The translations under genes and the position numbers were made by a program. A stretch of DNA of 64,000 nucleotides, from NCBI RefSeq assembly GCF_030704535.1, contig NC_081822.1, positions 12,269,001-12,333,000 of the forward strand. The letters are read 5' to 3'. The notes beneath the pieces were generated by a model that saw nothing but the letters and a program-made list of their open reading frames with translations, was not told the DNA's origin and made no database searches. Shown here one piece after another: positions 34,800-46,618 of the stretch. The stretch is from Vitis vinifera. Its lineage: Eukaryota > Streptophyta > Magnoliopsida > Vitales > Vitaceae. Position 1 is the stretch's first letter, and every line of letters starts with the position of its first letter.

Positions 34800-36120
34800 A
34801 GTTAAACTTATTAACAAAATGAGAAGTTTTTTTACCTGTAGTCCAAACGCCTAAAGATGTAAAGTCTGTTGGGTGCAAATGGGTATTTGTACAAAAACAC
34901 AAAGAAAATAACGAGATCATAAGATATAAAATGCGATTAGTAGTATAAGGTTTCTTGAGAAACCTGGTATTGACTACGAGGAAACATACTATCCCATCAT
35001 GAACGCAATCACATTTTGTTTCTTAATTAGTTTGGTAATCTCAGAGTGACTAAATATGTGTCTCATGGATATTATTACAATATATTTAGTCGGATCCATG
35101 GATAATGATATATACATGAAAACCCCTGAATGATTTAAATTGTCTAAAGCAAATAGTACAAAACCTCATAACATGTATTCAATCAAATTACAACGATCCT
35201 TGTATGGATTAAAGTAATCTAGACGCATGTGGTACAATCACCTTAGTGAATACTTACAAAAAGAAGGGTATGTGAATAACCCTATATGCCCATGCATCTT
35301 CATTAAGAAATCAGAAATCGAATTTGTAATTATTGCAATGTATGTTGATGATTTAAATCTTGTTGGAACTCCTAAAGAGCTCACAAGAACAACAAATTAC
35401 TTAAAAAATGAATTTGAGATGAAGGATCTTGGAAAAGCAAAATTTTATCTCGCCCTACAAATCGAGCATTTTCCAAATGGAGTTTTAATATATCAATCAA
35501 CATACATTAAGGAAGTTTTGTAACAATTGCACTATCTTCGAAGACATTGGAATGGTATCAAGCATATATTGCGCTATCTTCACAGAACTATTGATATGAG
35601 TTTATTTTACTTAAGGAAATCAAAGTAACAATTGCTTAGATATGTAGATGCAGGATACCTTTCAGATCCACATAAAGGTAGATCATAAATAGAGTATGTG
35701 TTTAATTGCAATGGTATTGTTATTTCATGGAAATATATCAAACAAACAATGGTGGTCACATCATCAAATCATTCAGAAATACTTGCAATTCATGAAGCAA
35801 GTCACGAATATATATGGTTAAGATCTATGATCCAACATATTCGGGAATCATGTAGACTCTCCTCTATCAAAGGTAACCCGATAATATTACTTGAAGATAA
35901 TATTGCATGCATTGCATAGATAACAGAGGGTTATATTAAAAGAGATAGAATTAAACGCATTTCACCAAAATTCTTTTATACATATGAACTCCAGAACAGT
36001 GGTGAAATTGATGTTCAACAAATACGTTCAAGTGATAATCTAGCAGATTTATTCACAAAGTCATTGTCAACCTCAACATTTAAGAAGTTAATACACAAGA
36101 TTGGAATGCGTCAACTCAAG
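34800..36120 (+). pseudogene. Copia reverse transcriptase and RNase H remnant
   Basis: RT similarity begins near 34840 with several stops. It is clear at 35227-35523 (MYVDDLNLVG catalytic block, then EMKDLGKAKFYLALQIE). RNase H similarity follows from about 35540 (HWNGIKHILRYL) to about 36110 (the LADLFTKSL end block). A segment between RT and RNase H seems to be missing around 35523, because the spacing is shorter than in complete elements. Confidence 0.75.
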
Positions 36121-36377
36121 AATATCGACATGAGAGAAAATATGCTTGTAAAAAGGTGTTAGTATACTATACTTTTTTTTTCTTCATCCATATTTTGTCT
36201 CATTGGGTTTTACTGGTAAGGTTTTTAATGAAATAGTCCTAACATACCAATAGCAACTTAAAGAATTATAAGAATATTGTACTCTTTTTCCTTCACTAGG
36301 TTTTTCCCATTAGGTTTTTTACTAGCAAGGTTTTAATGAGACATATTCTTCTAATGTGGTGGACATCCAAAGGGGAG

Positions 36378-36734
36378 TGTTATAAATGAAGTAATGAATG
36401 TCACCACATTTATTATATCGAATGTTAATTAATATTATTTATGAATGTTAATTAATATTATTTATGATTTCCATTAATATTCATTAATGGATGTATTAAT
36501 GGAAGCTATTTGGAAAGCCTATAAAAAGGTTTCCCATCCCTATAATATGTATCCCAAACAAAGAAAAATTATCTCTCTCTCTTATTCTTTCTTTCTCTTA
36601 TTTTCCATATCTTTCATTCTTTCAACTCTCTTAATTTTCTTCTTTGATTTCTCTCCCTATTATATATTATTATCAAAATAATATATAGTCATCTCTAGTT
36701 TTATTTGCATTGCATTTATCTTCGTTTTACAACA
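36378..36734 (+). repeat. 3' LTR of the Copia element
   Basis: This 357-bp LTR closely matches 30641-31005. It differs by scattered substitutions and a few short indels, so the insertion is not recent. Confidence 0.88.
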
Positions 36735-36739
36735 AAAAA

Positions 36740-39034
36740 TAGTTTTTTGTTTTTAAAAACAGAAAACTTGTAGACCTTAAAAATTGTCTCAAACTCATTT
36801 CTAACTTTTGTTTTAAATCCACTTCCTTTTCCACATTTTATAGGCCTGGTTTTGGAGGATTTTGTAGGCCTAAACCCTAGGTTAGAGGTCTCCTTAATTT
36901 GGGTTTAGTTTCAAAGTGAGTTTGAGCCTTGGGTGGAAATGAAGACAAGTGTCAAAATCCTTACCTCCCTTAACCTATAAACAAAGGCATTGAACTTTGT
37001 TTTTAAAGAGACTTTCTTGCATTTTTTAAAGGAAACTCTATCAAAATTGAGAGAGTAAAGGAAAAGAAGAGAAGACTCAAAGCTTGAGAAGCAAGTTTAG
37101 CTTTGGAAATAGGGTTCCAACTTACTAGAAGCCAAGTGTTTTTCACAAGGAGATTTTTGGGTGAGATCATCTTTATTTCATTTTTATTTTTTTGGTTTAT
37201 TGTTAATTTATGATCATTTTCTTTTATTTCTTGAAATAATATGTAATTTGGTGTGGATATTGAAAAGTCATACACTTGCTTATTGGATTTTCTCTTCATC
37301 TATGGCTTTTAATATTTTTTTTCTTTATTTTGTTCGTTTTGGATACTTAATGAGATGTTTGTTCTCTTGTTTAATTTGTTGATAAGTTGATTTCAAGTCT
37401 TGCCTAATTTTGGTTACATTCAGTTTTTAGCTTGTTTTCTCATTTGAAAGCTTATTGACTAAATCATGACATATGGCTTATTTGGATTTGAAATCCTTTA
37501 TTTATTTTTTTTTCATTTATCTTTTGAGGATTTCGTTTTCCATTTTATTTAAATGGTTTTTGAAAGTTTTGTGACTAATTTTAAAATAAAATTTAAAAGC
37601 CACAAAGTGTTTGTTTATTTGCCAAAGAGAATTTCTAAAACCTATTTCTGCCATTTTTGGTTTTCTTTGCAAATCTAGATGTAAAACTCATTTTCAAACT
37701 CTTTTTGATTGAATTTCAAACACCTTTCAATGGCTAATTTCATGGTCAAAGATCAAACCCCTTACCATAGGTTTTGGTAAGCATCATGCTTGAGAAAATT
37801 GATAAGTGCTTTCTTTATCTTTTTGTGATTTTTGAAAGGTTTTCTAAACTAATTTTTGGAGAACAATTTTCAATCTTTATGAATCCATTTTCATAATCAT
37901 TAGGGGCTTGAGATTATGATAATTTCATGGTTATTAATGGTTGTCACTAGCTTGAGCAAACATGACTTAGATTTACATAGAAGCTCTCCTCTCTATGAAC
38001 GTCTTCATGTAAATTTTAGTCATGTTTGCATATGTGAGTATTAGTTTGGCCTTCCATGCCTCACATGAGCCTAATCTCATGTTTATTTGAGGGTTGAGAA
38101 TAGGTGTTAGCCTTGTAGTTAACCTATGACTCACTTCATTAGTTTACATTATTCATTTCTCTAACTTGTGATTTTTATAATTTTTTTTTTATTATTTTAA
38201 AACCTCATGAACTTTTTCTCATATTCATTAAAGGGTTGAAATGTGAACTTATCCATGGAAATAAATTTAGGTTTGTTTCAGAGCCCACAACTCTTACTTA
38301 TTGAGATTTAATTCTTTACTGCCCTATTTTTTTACTTCCAAGATGTTTTTGCAAATATGGACTTTTTGGTTTTTTCTAAAATATTTTTTAGGCTTAGGAT
38401 GTGTTTTGGACTTCTTAATGTGTCAAATAATTTTTGTTTTATTAAAAAACTCTTCTCCAAGTTTGTTGAATAAATTAGTTTTTCCAAGTGTTGTGTTGTT
38501 CCTATATTTTACCCTAAAAATGTTTTTGTAAATTAGTCTTAGTTATCAAGGTTTTCATTAATTTTGAGTTTTTTTTTTGTCTTTTAAACTTCTTAAATAA
38601 GTTTTAGGAGCCTTAACTTCATTGAAAAATCTTTTATTAAACTTGTGAATTAATTTAGTTTTTACATGATTATTGTACTATCTGATTTAGAGCTATGAGA
38701 TGTTATTTTAATTTTGATTATTTGGTGCATGTTTGGGCCTTTCAAACTTTTAAAATGTAATCTAGACATCTCATATATGTTGTAAATTTTTGTTTTGATT
38801 TTTATCTCATTTATAACCATTTTAAATAGATTTATTTTGTAAGTATCGTAAATACATGTTTGTTGTCATGTTGTGACCCTTTTATATATTTGTACAGTAT
38901 AGTTCCCCCTTGATGCTTATTTCCCTGTATTTGGTCCTTGGCTTGGGTCATATATGTCTTATACATATTAGTTGATGTTTACCTTGTTTTCAAATTATTT
39001 ATTATACTTGTAGACAAACTTTTTCTTTCTTATG
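36740..39034. other. Long T-rich non-coding segment, no gene supported
   Basis: The stretch has many short open frames made of Phe/Leu/Ile-rich translation of T-rich DNA, none with family resemblance. A long hairpin occurs at about 37955-38035. The texture, with a purine-rich start near 37040-37110 and a T-rich body, could be an old LTR or the untranslated part of a Ty3-type element, but I found no LTR pair. Confidence 0.4.
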
Positions 39035-39037
39035 TAA

Positions 39038-39314
39038 GGTGGTGTTTGTTTTTTTGGCTTTTTGCTGAAAACCATTTAGTTTTAGAATTTAGGTTGTTTG
39101 TTTTTTTACTTTTTCATGACTTATTATAAACTTTTTACTAAATAGAAAAAACCAAAATATGTGGCTTTTTCTAAATAGAAAAAATAACACAATGGTTTTT
39201 TTTACTTTTTAATACTTAATAGAAATAAAATACTATAAAAACAAACATCTTAATATTTAATACTATTAAGTATTAAGGTTCTATTTAGAATTAAGTAAAA
39301 AAACAAACACCACC
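39038..39314. mobile_element. PIF/Harbinger-type MITE (277 bp) with TAA target duplication
   Basis: The ends are inverted repeats GGTGGTGTTTGTTTTTTT at the left and its reverse complement AAAAAAACAAACACCACC at the right. TAA lies immediately outside both ends (39035-39037 and 39315-39317), the 3-bp duplication typical of PIF/Harbinger insertions. The inside is AT-rich without coding sequence. A second member of the family is at 49745-49956. Confidence 0.8.
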
Positions 39315-39317
39315 TAA

Positions 39318-39995
39318 GTGTGTTGCTTTTATTTGGCATTTTTTAGGTATACTCTCTTATTTACTTGATTTGTTTGATTCTTTTGATATACATAAAATTC
39401 TCACCTTAGTCTAATTGATTATTTTGTATTGTTATCTATGGGTATTTATAGTCTATTAGTCAATTCTCTCCTACTCGACCTCTTTAACGCTTAGAGAATG
39501 TTATCTTATATTTCTAATATGTAACTTGACTATTGAATTTAAACTCAGTTTTCATGAATATATTTTAAAAAAAAAGAAATAAATTAAAACAAGTGGTGAC
39601 TTTAATTTTTAAAAAATTAATTTTTTTCATTAATAAAAAATGAATCTTTATTATCGAATGAAAATACAAATAAAAAAATACAGATCCACAAAATTATTTT
39701 TTACTCACGGCCAAGCAAATTCTTAATTTTTTAATATAAGCTTTAAAAAGTTGTTGTATCTTACACAAAATTTGCTATTATTCTTTAATTTTAAAAATAG
39801 AAAAAAAATATTGAAAGACACTAAATTAATATATATATTTTTTAATTAGATACGTCTATGAGGCGGGCAGGCGAAGTCCCAACCCGACCGGCTAAAAAAA
39901 ATTAAAATCGAAATCTCAAATCCGTCCATGGCTCCTTTTTCTATACACTCTGATAACGAATTTACGAGTGGGGGCATTTTGGGCATAGCGTAACA
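39318..39995. other. AT-rich spacer upstream of the snoRNA cluster
   Basis: No gene is seen. A short GC-rich phrase near 39858-39890 (GGCGGGCAGGCG) resembles the terminal type of the hAT MITE at 660-1105 but has no visible partner end. Confidence 0.4.
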
Positions 39996-40019
39996 ATAGG
40001 GACAGAATCGTCAATACGA

Positions 40020-40060
40020 AAAGCTGAAAACCCTAAAGAAGGGAGCCCATCTTCTTTAAA
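40020..40060 (+). promoter_or_regulatory. Telo-box plus site-II-like promoter of the snoRNA gene
   Basis: AAAACCCTAA at 40027-40036 contains the telo-box (AAACCCTAA), and AGCCCAT at 40044-40050 is a reversed TGGGCT site-II element. TTTAAAT at 40055-40061 may serve as a TATA-like box. Telo-box plus site II in close spacing is a recognised signature of plant promoters for ribosomal-protein and snoRNA genes. A CT-rich tract (40144-40178) lies in the probable leader. Confidence 0.6.
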
Positions 40061-40216
40061 TTTGAACAACCGTAAGAGCCTTTAGCAATCGAAGCGAACC
40101 AAGTCTGAGTATCTTTTGCTGGTTCAGGGACCAGACACTCAGATCTCTCTTCCTCTTTCCCTCTCTCTCTCTTATCTCTGTTTTAACCTGATGTTTCTTT
40201 TTCTCTTGGAGATAGC

Positions 40217-40317
40217 GAAACCAGGTGATGAGTTTGGATTAAATTTTCTCACGACGGTCGTCTGAGACACAATGTGTCGCCTTTGATGCATCGATCCAAT
40301 ACTTCTCTGATGGTTTC
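40217..40317 (+). ncRNA. Candidate C/D-box snoRNA 1
   Basis: A perfect 7-bp terminal stem (GAAACCA at 40217-40223, TGGTTTC at 40311-40317) encloses a C box GTGATGA (40225-40231) and a D box CTGA (40307-40310). Inside are a D' box CTGA (40262-40265) and a C'-like TGATGCA (40284-40290). The bases before D' read TCTCACGACGGTC then GT. Their complement GACCGTCGTGAGA is part of a highly conserved block near the 3' end of 25S/28S rRNA, so the RNA probably guides 2'-O-methylation of a C in the GACC of that block. The rRNA match is from memory and was not aligned. Confidence 0.75.
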
Positions 40318-40376
40318 TTGTTTACTTGTTTGTTCATTTACCCTTTTTGTTGTCATTGAACACATGATGTTGGAGC

Positions 40377-40459
40377 GAGCATGGTGATGATGAACTTAAG
40401 ATCTTCCGATTGATTCGTCATGACAGGAAAATAATACCTCCTACTCATTCTGAATGCTC
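40377..40459 (+). ncRNA. Candidate C/D-box snoRNA 2
   Basis: A perfect 6-bp terminal stem GAGCAT/ATGCTC (40377-40382, 40454-40459) encloses GGTGATGATGA, the usual plant C-box context, and a D box CTGA at 40450-40453. The guide before D reads CCTCCTACTCATT. Its complement contains GAGTAGGAGG, which resembles a conserved large-subunit rRNA block, recalled rather than aligned. A clear D' box is not seen. It starts 59 bases after the end of snoRNA 1. Confidence 0.7.
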
Positions 40460-40599
40460 CTCCTCCATGTCTCCTGTGTTCAATCTTGATTGGATTTTGG
40501 CTTTCTTGAATCTTGATTAGGTAGGGTTTTGTTGATACAAATATGCTTTTTCTTGTTATTTTAATCAGTTTTGAGAGATTAGGTTTTATATTTGGAACG

Positions 40600-40698
40600 G
40601 GCACTATGAGGATAAGTATCCTTAATCCAGAATTACAGGTTGAAATCCTGTATGATTTTTTATTTCTTTTAAAACTAGTCCTTTTCATTCTGAGTGCC
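40600..40698 (+). ncRNA. Candidate C/D-box snoRNA 3
   Basis: A 5-bp terminal stem GGCAC/GTGCC (40600-40604, 40694-40698) encloses TATGAGGA, a one-mismatch C box, and a consensus D box CTGA at 40690-40693. Internal D'/C'-like CTGT and ATGATT occur near 40648-40656. I could not assign an rRNA target to either guide. The weaker C box makes this the least certain of the three. Confidence 0.5.
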
Positions 40699-41230
40699 AC
40701 AGTTACGAACTCTTAGCCTTTTTTTTTTTTTTTGAAAATACTGTTTTGATTCGTTTTGAGGGTTAGTCGATCTTCTCTGGTTTCTTTTAATGTTTCAGGA
40801 TATTTGTTTTTTTAACAATTTTTCCAATCTTCATTTTAACGATTATGTATTCTCTGATTCCTGAAATTGTGCAAAGACACCTGTGACAATTGATTTTTGT
40901 TGTTTCGGGTTGAATTAGAATCCGCAAATTTTTATGAAACAAATCATCTTCGTTTCTGAAGAATTGATCTTCTAAATCTAAGATGGAAAAAAATATATAT
41001 AAAAGAGAAATTATCAAGAGATGGAGCTTGATTTAAGGTGTCCAATTCTAAGAAATCACTTGTTACTACATATACACCCTGGGGCAATCAATTTTCTTGA
41101 GAATTCTCAATGACCTAATATTTAATATATACCACATAGTCTCAGTCGAGCGCCCAAGCCTGCAACATTCGATTAAATGGCAGTTAGCAATGAAGGCAAT
41201 ATCACAATTGACAATTCTCTAAATATTTTT
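40699..41230. other. Probable 3' part of the snoRNA host transcript and spacer to LIN
   Basis: No further snoRNA with stem, C and D boxes could be assembled. The strand change comes here: the snoRNA unit runs rightward and the LIN gene leftward, so the two units converge. The open frame at 40787-41017 is AT-rich and unsupported. Confidence 0.4.
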
Positions 41231-44200
41231 TTAGGGATGTCTTTGTGTACAAACCTGGATCTTGCCATCAAGGAAACCAGCAAAAAGCATTTCTCCATCT
41301 GTATCTGATGCCAAGGATGCAATCTTCGCATGTCCATGACCACCGATTTTAATGGAAGCTACTCTTGTCACTGTTTCCTTAAACCACACCTCAATGATCC
41401 CAGATTTACTGGCAGTGAATATAAAGTCACTATTCACAGCTAAGCGCTGGATGTCCAATCCAGTCAAGAAAGACCCAGTTAAGGCCTTGGTCGAGAGGGA
41501 GAACACCTTCAAAATCCAAATTTGTTTCATTAGAACATGAAATTGATCATCTTAGTCACTGAATTTGTCCAAATGTCAACATTTCCAGAGAAGCATAGTA
41601 CCTTCCCTGCAGTTCCATCCACTGAGGAACCGCCAGCATAGAGTAAACCATCATGAATCCGCAAGGAATATATTGTTTGTTTACCAAGCAATTTTCTTGC
41701 ACCAGAGTAAAATGTATTTGTAGTGGATTTACACAAATCAACCTCCTGCCATTTTCCCCAAATTTTCAATATTATGGTATATGTGTTAGACTAGATTCCG
41801 TCTGAGTTATATTTGTTTGATGAAAACGAGAGCCAAAGTCAAATCAACCAGATGTGTTTACCTGGATGCTGTAACCAGTGCAACCGCAATACAGTCTATC
41901 CTCTGCCATGTCAAGGCTCTTGACATTTTTGTTAAAGTTTATATGTTTTGGAACCCCAGACCAACTGTAGACCTGCAATAAAAGGATCTTGTTAGGTACC
42001 ATCTATGTTTTTTTTATCAATTGCCCAGATGGGAGATAAGTTACATTGACTCCAGTTCCTTGAGAAGAGAAGCATGCAAAACTGGCATTAGCTGTCAACT
42101 GGTATACCGCCTCCTTCACATCATGAACCTGAACACAGTGAATTTCTTCTGGTTTGACCGTCCAGACCTGTGCATCAACAACTAAGCAACTGCTTATGAT
42201 GCTTCAAAAAATGGTTCAAAATACTTGAAATTATGGATACAAGGCAGCTTGGAGAGTCCACAATGATGTAGTTTAGTAGTAAGTGAAAAGGCAGCAAAAA
42301 GAATGATTCATCCTAGCTGTTGGGTTAATCGCTACATTATTCAATGAGGATCACTCTAAGCTAGCGTCACCTTGTTATCGAATCGACTAATGGGAAGCCA
42401 GTAATACTTTATATGAAAGTCAACACATACCCAGCTTAAAGGTTACTTAGAGTGCATTTGGTTTTTAAAAAAAAAAACAAATTATGTTTGGCAAAATTTA
42501 AAAAACACTTTTAAGAAGTTGAAATATTAATTATAATACTTCATTGAAAAGCATTTGATTGGTGATTTTCTTAAAACATGTTCAGAGAAAACATTTTTAG
42601 TAAAAGCACTTAAAATGAAAACCCCACCAAACATATTCTTAATATTTGATCATATGCAAAAGGATTTAAGGGTATCTCTCCAAACATTGGCAAGTCAATC
42701 TTGTGTGACTTTCCCAATTGAGATTGGCAAGCTATATTGCAATTTTGAGAAAACTTACCCGAATTGTTTTGTCTAAGGAACCACTATATAACTTGTCACT
42801 TGAAGATGAGGCATAGAGGCATGTGACAGCCTTTGTGTGTTCACGAACTTCTTGAATCAACCTTAAGTCTCTCTTCCCAGCATCCCATACCTAATGTGCA
42901 AGATGAAAGGAACTCTTGTGGGATCATGTTGTTTGTCCATGTGTGTGCACGATGAGTGGAGAGATAGAGGGAGATGCATGCAAGCGTGGTTTTTGAAGTT
43001 CAAACCTTTATAGTTCCATCAGAATGGCCGCTCAGAACCCAACTTTTTAGAGGAAGCAAAGACAGAATCCCACCGTTTGAGCATGAATCTAGCTCAACCA
43101 CTTCATCACAACACCACAACTCTGTCTGAAACACAGGAAATATTAGGAGAAAATAATCATCCATGTATAACACAACTTGAAATTAAGGGATGCATGGTCC
43201 ATTACTCACTGGATCAACAGAAGGCAGCTTTATCAAGGCTTTTAGCATGTCACTTACAACCACTGAATTCTTTTTAAGCTTTCTCAAGGTTTTATACATG
43301 CACTTGGCATATGCTCCCAGTTCTTCTAATGCACCTTAAAATTTGAAATTTCGAGTTAACAATTGTATAGATAGATACATTCAAAAGGTTTTTGTATGAT
43401 TATTAAGTTCTCCGTTAGCAAAATTACCTGGATCATTAAGGAAGCAATTCAAAGCAAGGGTTGCCAAAATCTTCTCCTCAAGATTCTTTGATGATTGGAG
43501 GACATTGATGAATGGCTCGAGGAATGACTTGTGAGCAACATTTCTTACACCAGTGTCAGGAAGATGATAAAGCATGTATGTAAGCCATGTGGCAACAACA
43601 AGGCATGACTTTGCTATCTCTAAAGAATTACTCTTCAGGCATTCCTCCAAGGCTTTAAAGATGGATCCTTTTTCATGGTTGCAAAGAACAAAAACTACTC
43701 TTTTTTGCCAAGAAGTGACAGCTTTCTCTTCCTCTTCCTGTATATAAATATTTAGAATTCAAGATCGATGCAGAGAGAAGGAAAAACATAAAGAGCAACA
43801 AGCTCCAAAACAACCCAAACTACATCAATGCTAACCGTTGTCTCTGTCAGTTCATTTTCATATATTTTCAGCCTCTCCGACTTCATTAAAGCATGGTAAG
43901 GTTGATCATATCCTGCGATCTTGAGTAACCAGGCTTCAGTGTAGGACTTCCCTGAGGTAGTCAGATGTCCAGAAAGAGATAATAAAGCATCTAGAGCCAT
44001 GATTTGAGAATGAGGAAAGTCTTTTTTGTGAAGTGCTTCAACTAGTGCCTCTATAGCTTCTTCCCTGTAAATGCTCATCTTTCGAGGCTCAACCTGGAGA
44101 AGTAAAATTATAGGAATCTGTGACTACATCATCTAGCCATTATGTTGAACTAATTTGTTTCCAATTTTCAAGTATTGTCGTTGTTTAAAAAGAAAGGAGA

Positions 44201-46581
44201 GAAAGAAAGAAAGAAAGAAAGAAATCTAGGCAAACCAGAAGATCAAGCTGAAGAAGAAGAGAAGCAATTGCAGGTTGCTGCTCCATGGGGGCCATTTGTA
44301 GATACACAAGAAATGTGTGCATGGTACTAAAAGCTCCTTCATCTTTAATTATCTTCAAGATCTGGTTGCAGAATATCCTCCTGAGACACCATAAGAAGAG
44401 TAAACTCTTGGATAGAATGGAATACCATTACACATTTATGGACTTAAGAGAGATTTTCACAAAAGGTCCTAGTGTGCAAAAATGATCTGATACAGATAGT
44501 GTGATAAGTAATCTCTAAGAGTCCTCAGAAGAAATTCAAGATCCACCCAAAACAGGAGAAAAGACACATGGTCAAAGTACATTGTATATCAATAATTTGG
44601 TTTCAAATGAGAGTACATTTATAAATGTAATTAGAACGATGTGGTTGGAATATAGCTATTAATAGTTAATATCAAAAACCTACCTTTAGAAAATAAATTA
44701 TGAAACTAGTGCAGCCTGAAACTCAATTCAAATTCAATTGTTGAGACATGAGTCAACTTGTAAGCTAGGGTAAGTGAAATCAAGATGTTAAGAGTTAGCT
44801 TAGAAGCTAGAGCACCTTAAATCAAAACTTGAGCCAAGTTGATAGACCAGTCTTTTGCAATCATTACACCCCTCAAAAAAGCAAAGGAATAATATGAAGT
44901 AATCAAGGGACTTCCAAGCTACTTAGGATACTTTCCATAGAGAAAATAAAGATATAGTTCTCAAAGTAAAAGATATGTATACCTGTTTAACTGAACTAGC
45001 TCAGAGAGAAACTTTGTGCATATGCCTCTAACATAATCATCTCCAGTATGAAATAATTCAAGCACGGAAGACAGATCGATTCTATTTGCTATCAAATTCC
45101 TGCAACTTCTATCTGCATGGATACAACATAAAAGGATGGATACGATGGCCTGCCTTCCTTCTACCTTATCCAAACACTTGATTAATGCAGGAATCCCGTT
45201 TGCAGAGATAACACTCATAGCATTGAGGGATCTGCTGTTTTCATCCCCTCCCATCAAAATCTGCTCAAGCAATGCTATAGCAGCATCCTTGGGCTCCATT
45301 ACTAACAGAAGATTATCCGATTCGTCATTTTTGTTCAGAATTAGGTGTACTAGAGAGGGTATAAAGTTGCGAGCTGAAAGCTGAGTGAATGCTGGCCTCA
45401 GCTGGTATATAAGAACAGCAGCCTCTGCAAGACCTTTCTTTAGTAGAGCAGCCAGACAATCAAAATCAGAATCTACATTGGTAAGAGTCTCTCCCACACT
45501 TTCATCAGCAAATATTAGCACAGAAAGAATGTGAATTGATGTTCTGAGAACTTCTCTGTTCATGGAAGCTGATAGTATTTCCACAAGCCCATTCACAATT
45601 GTTGGTTCGGACAAATAAGAATGAATTCCCGGATCAGCCTTTGAGTCTTTCCACATCTTGGCTATTGCCAGCACAGCTGCTTCACACTCTTGTAAATCAT
45701 CTGAATTACAGAGACACAAAACATAGGGTTTTAACCCATTGATAACCGCTTCAGTAGCAGCTTGAGATATCACACTGGTTGGTGAAGTAGATACCACTGT
45801 TTGCATAAATCTTTTGCACTTCTGATTAGTACAATCATCTGACTTCTTATGGTCGGGGGGATTACATGATGGAGAAGATGCCAACATAATTTCTTTTGTG
45901 GACGGGGGGCTGAATGAGTTTCTTGGTGTTTCAGGGTAAGAGAACTCCTGAGCAACATCAGGATATTGTTCTTTCCAAGTAGTGATTAATCTCTTCAAAA
46001 CATAGTTTGTTTTGGGCAGTGAGCTGGCAGATAGAGGTTGCCGTGTAATGGGACATGTTGTGTTTCCTCTTTTCAGCCATTCTTGAATTGCTTTTCTTTC
46101 ATATGTTTGACCTGTTTCAAGGGTAACTGCATCACTAAAAATCTGCCCTGTGATGGGGCAGACAAAATCTTTAGGCGGCCTTGACCTAGGAGTCAGTTTA
46201 TCAGATAATGGGAGAGAAATGCAGCTCTGGCTTCCTTCATCATTTTCATTAAGGGAGCTGCAGAAAGCCAAAGAAATTTTAACTTAATATGAGAGAGCAA
46301 TGGTTTTCTTGTAATAGACCATTGTTGGAGAAATTTTGGATGATGGTACAACGGGAAGAGAAGACAAACTGTATAAATTCCTGAAAAATGGAAAAGAAAA
46401 AAAAATTTGGTTACCTATTTTCTGATACTTGTCTATTCAGATTTTGATGACTGATACTTTGATTGTGTCCATGGTTTTTCCTGCAGCTTCTTGGTAGCTC
46501 CTGAATCACAAATCTACTTTCAGTTAAACTAATGTCTAACATTATGAGTTCAAATAATACAAATGGATGATGAAAATTTAA

Positions 46582-46618
<37 letters not shown>

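Larger units (their letters stand above)
30641..36734 (+). mobile_element. Degenerate Ty1/Copia retrotransposon with both LTRs and 5-bp TSD
   Basis: The 5' LTR (30641-31005) and 3' LTR (36378-36734) both begin TGTTATAAATGAAGTAAT and end TTTACAACA. The 5-mer AAAAA flanks both ends (30636-30640 and 36735-36739), a plausible though low-complexity TSD. A primer-binding site (TTATCAGCATGAA-type) follows the 5' LTR, and AAAGGGGAG precedes the 3' LTR. Internal remnants in order are gag with a damaged zinc knuckle (CGMKGQWSCTC near 32103), a gag-pre-integrase block (LWHDRLGHLGSSMMHRII near 32910), broken integrase, RT and RNase H. Stops and frameshifts are frequent. A TRIM element sits inside it at 33868-34220. 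Confidence 0.9.

Noticed and set aside
4728-36734. Integrated plant pararetrovirus
   Set aside because: Both elements have LTRs, tRNA primer sites and Copia gene order, with no movement or coat protein sequence.
37003-39129. Several 60-100-codon open frames in the T-rich segment
   Set aside because: Composition-driven Phe/Leu/Lys-rich translations without conservation signals.
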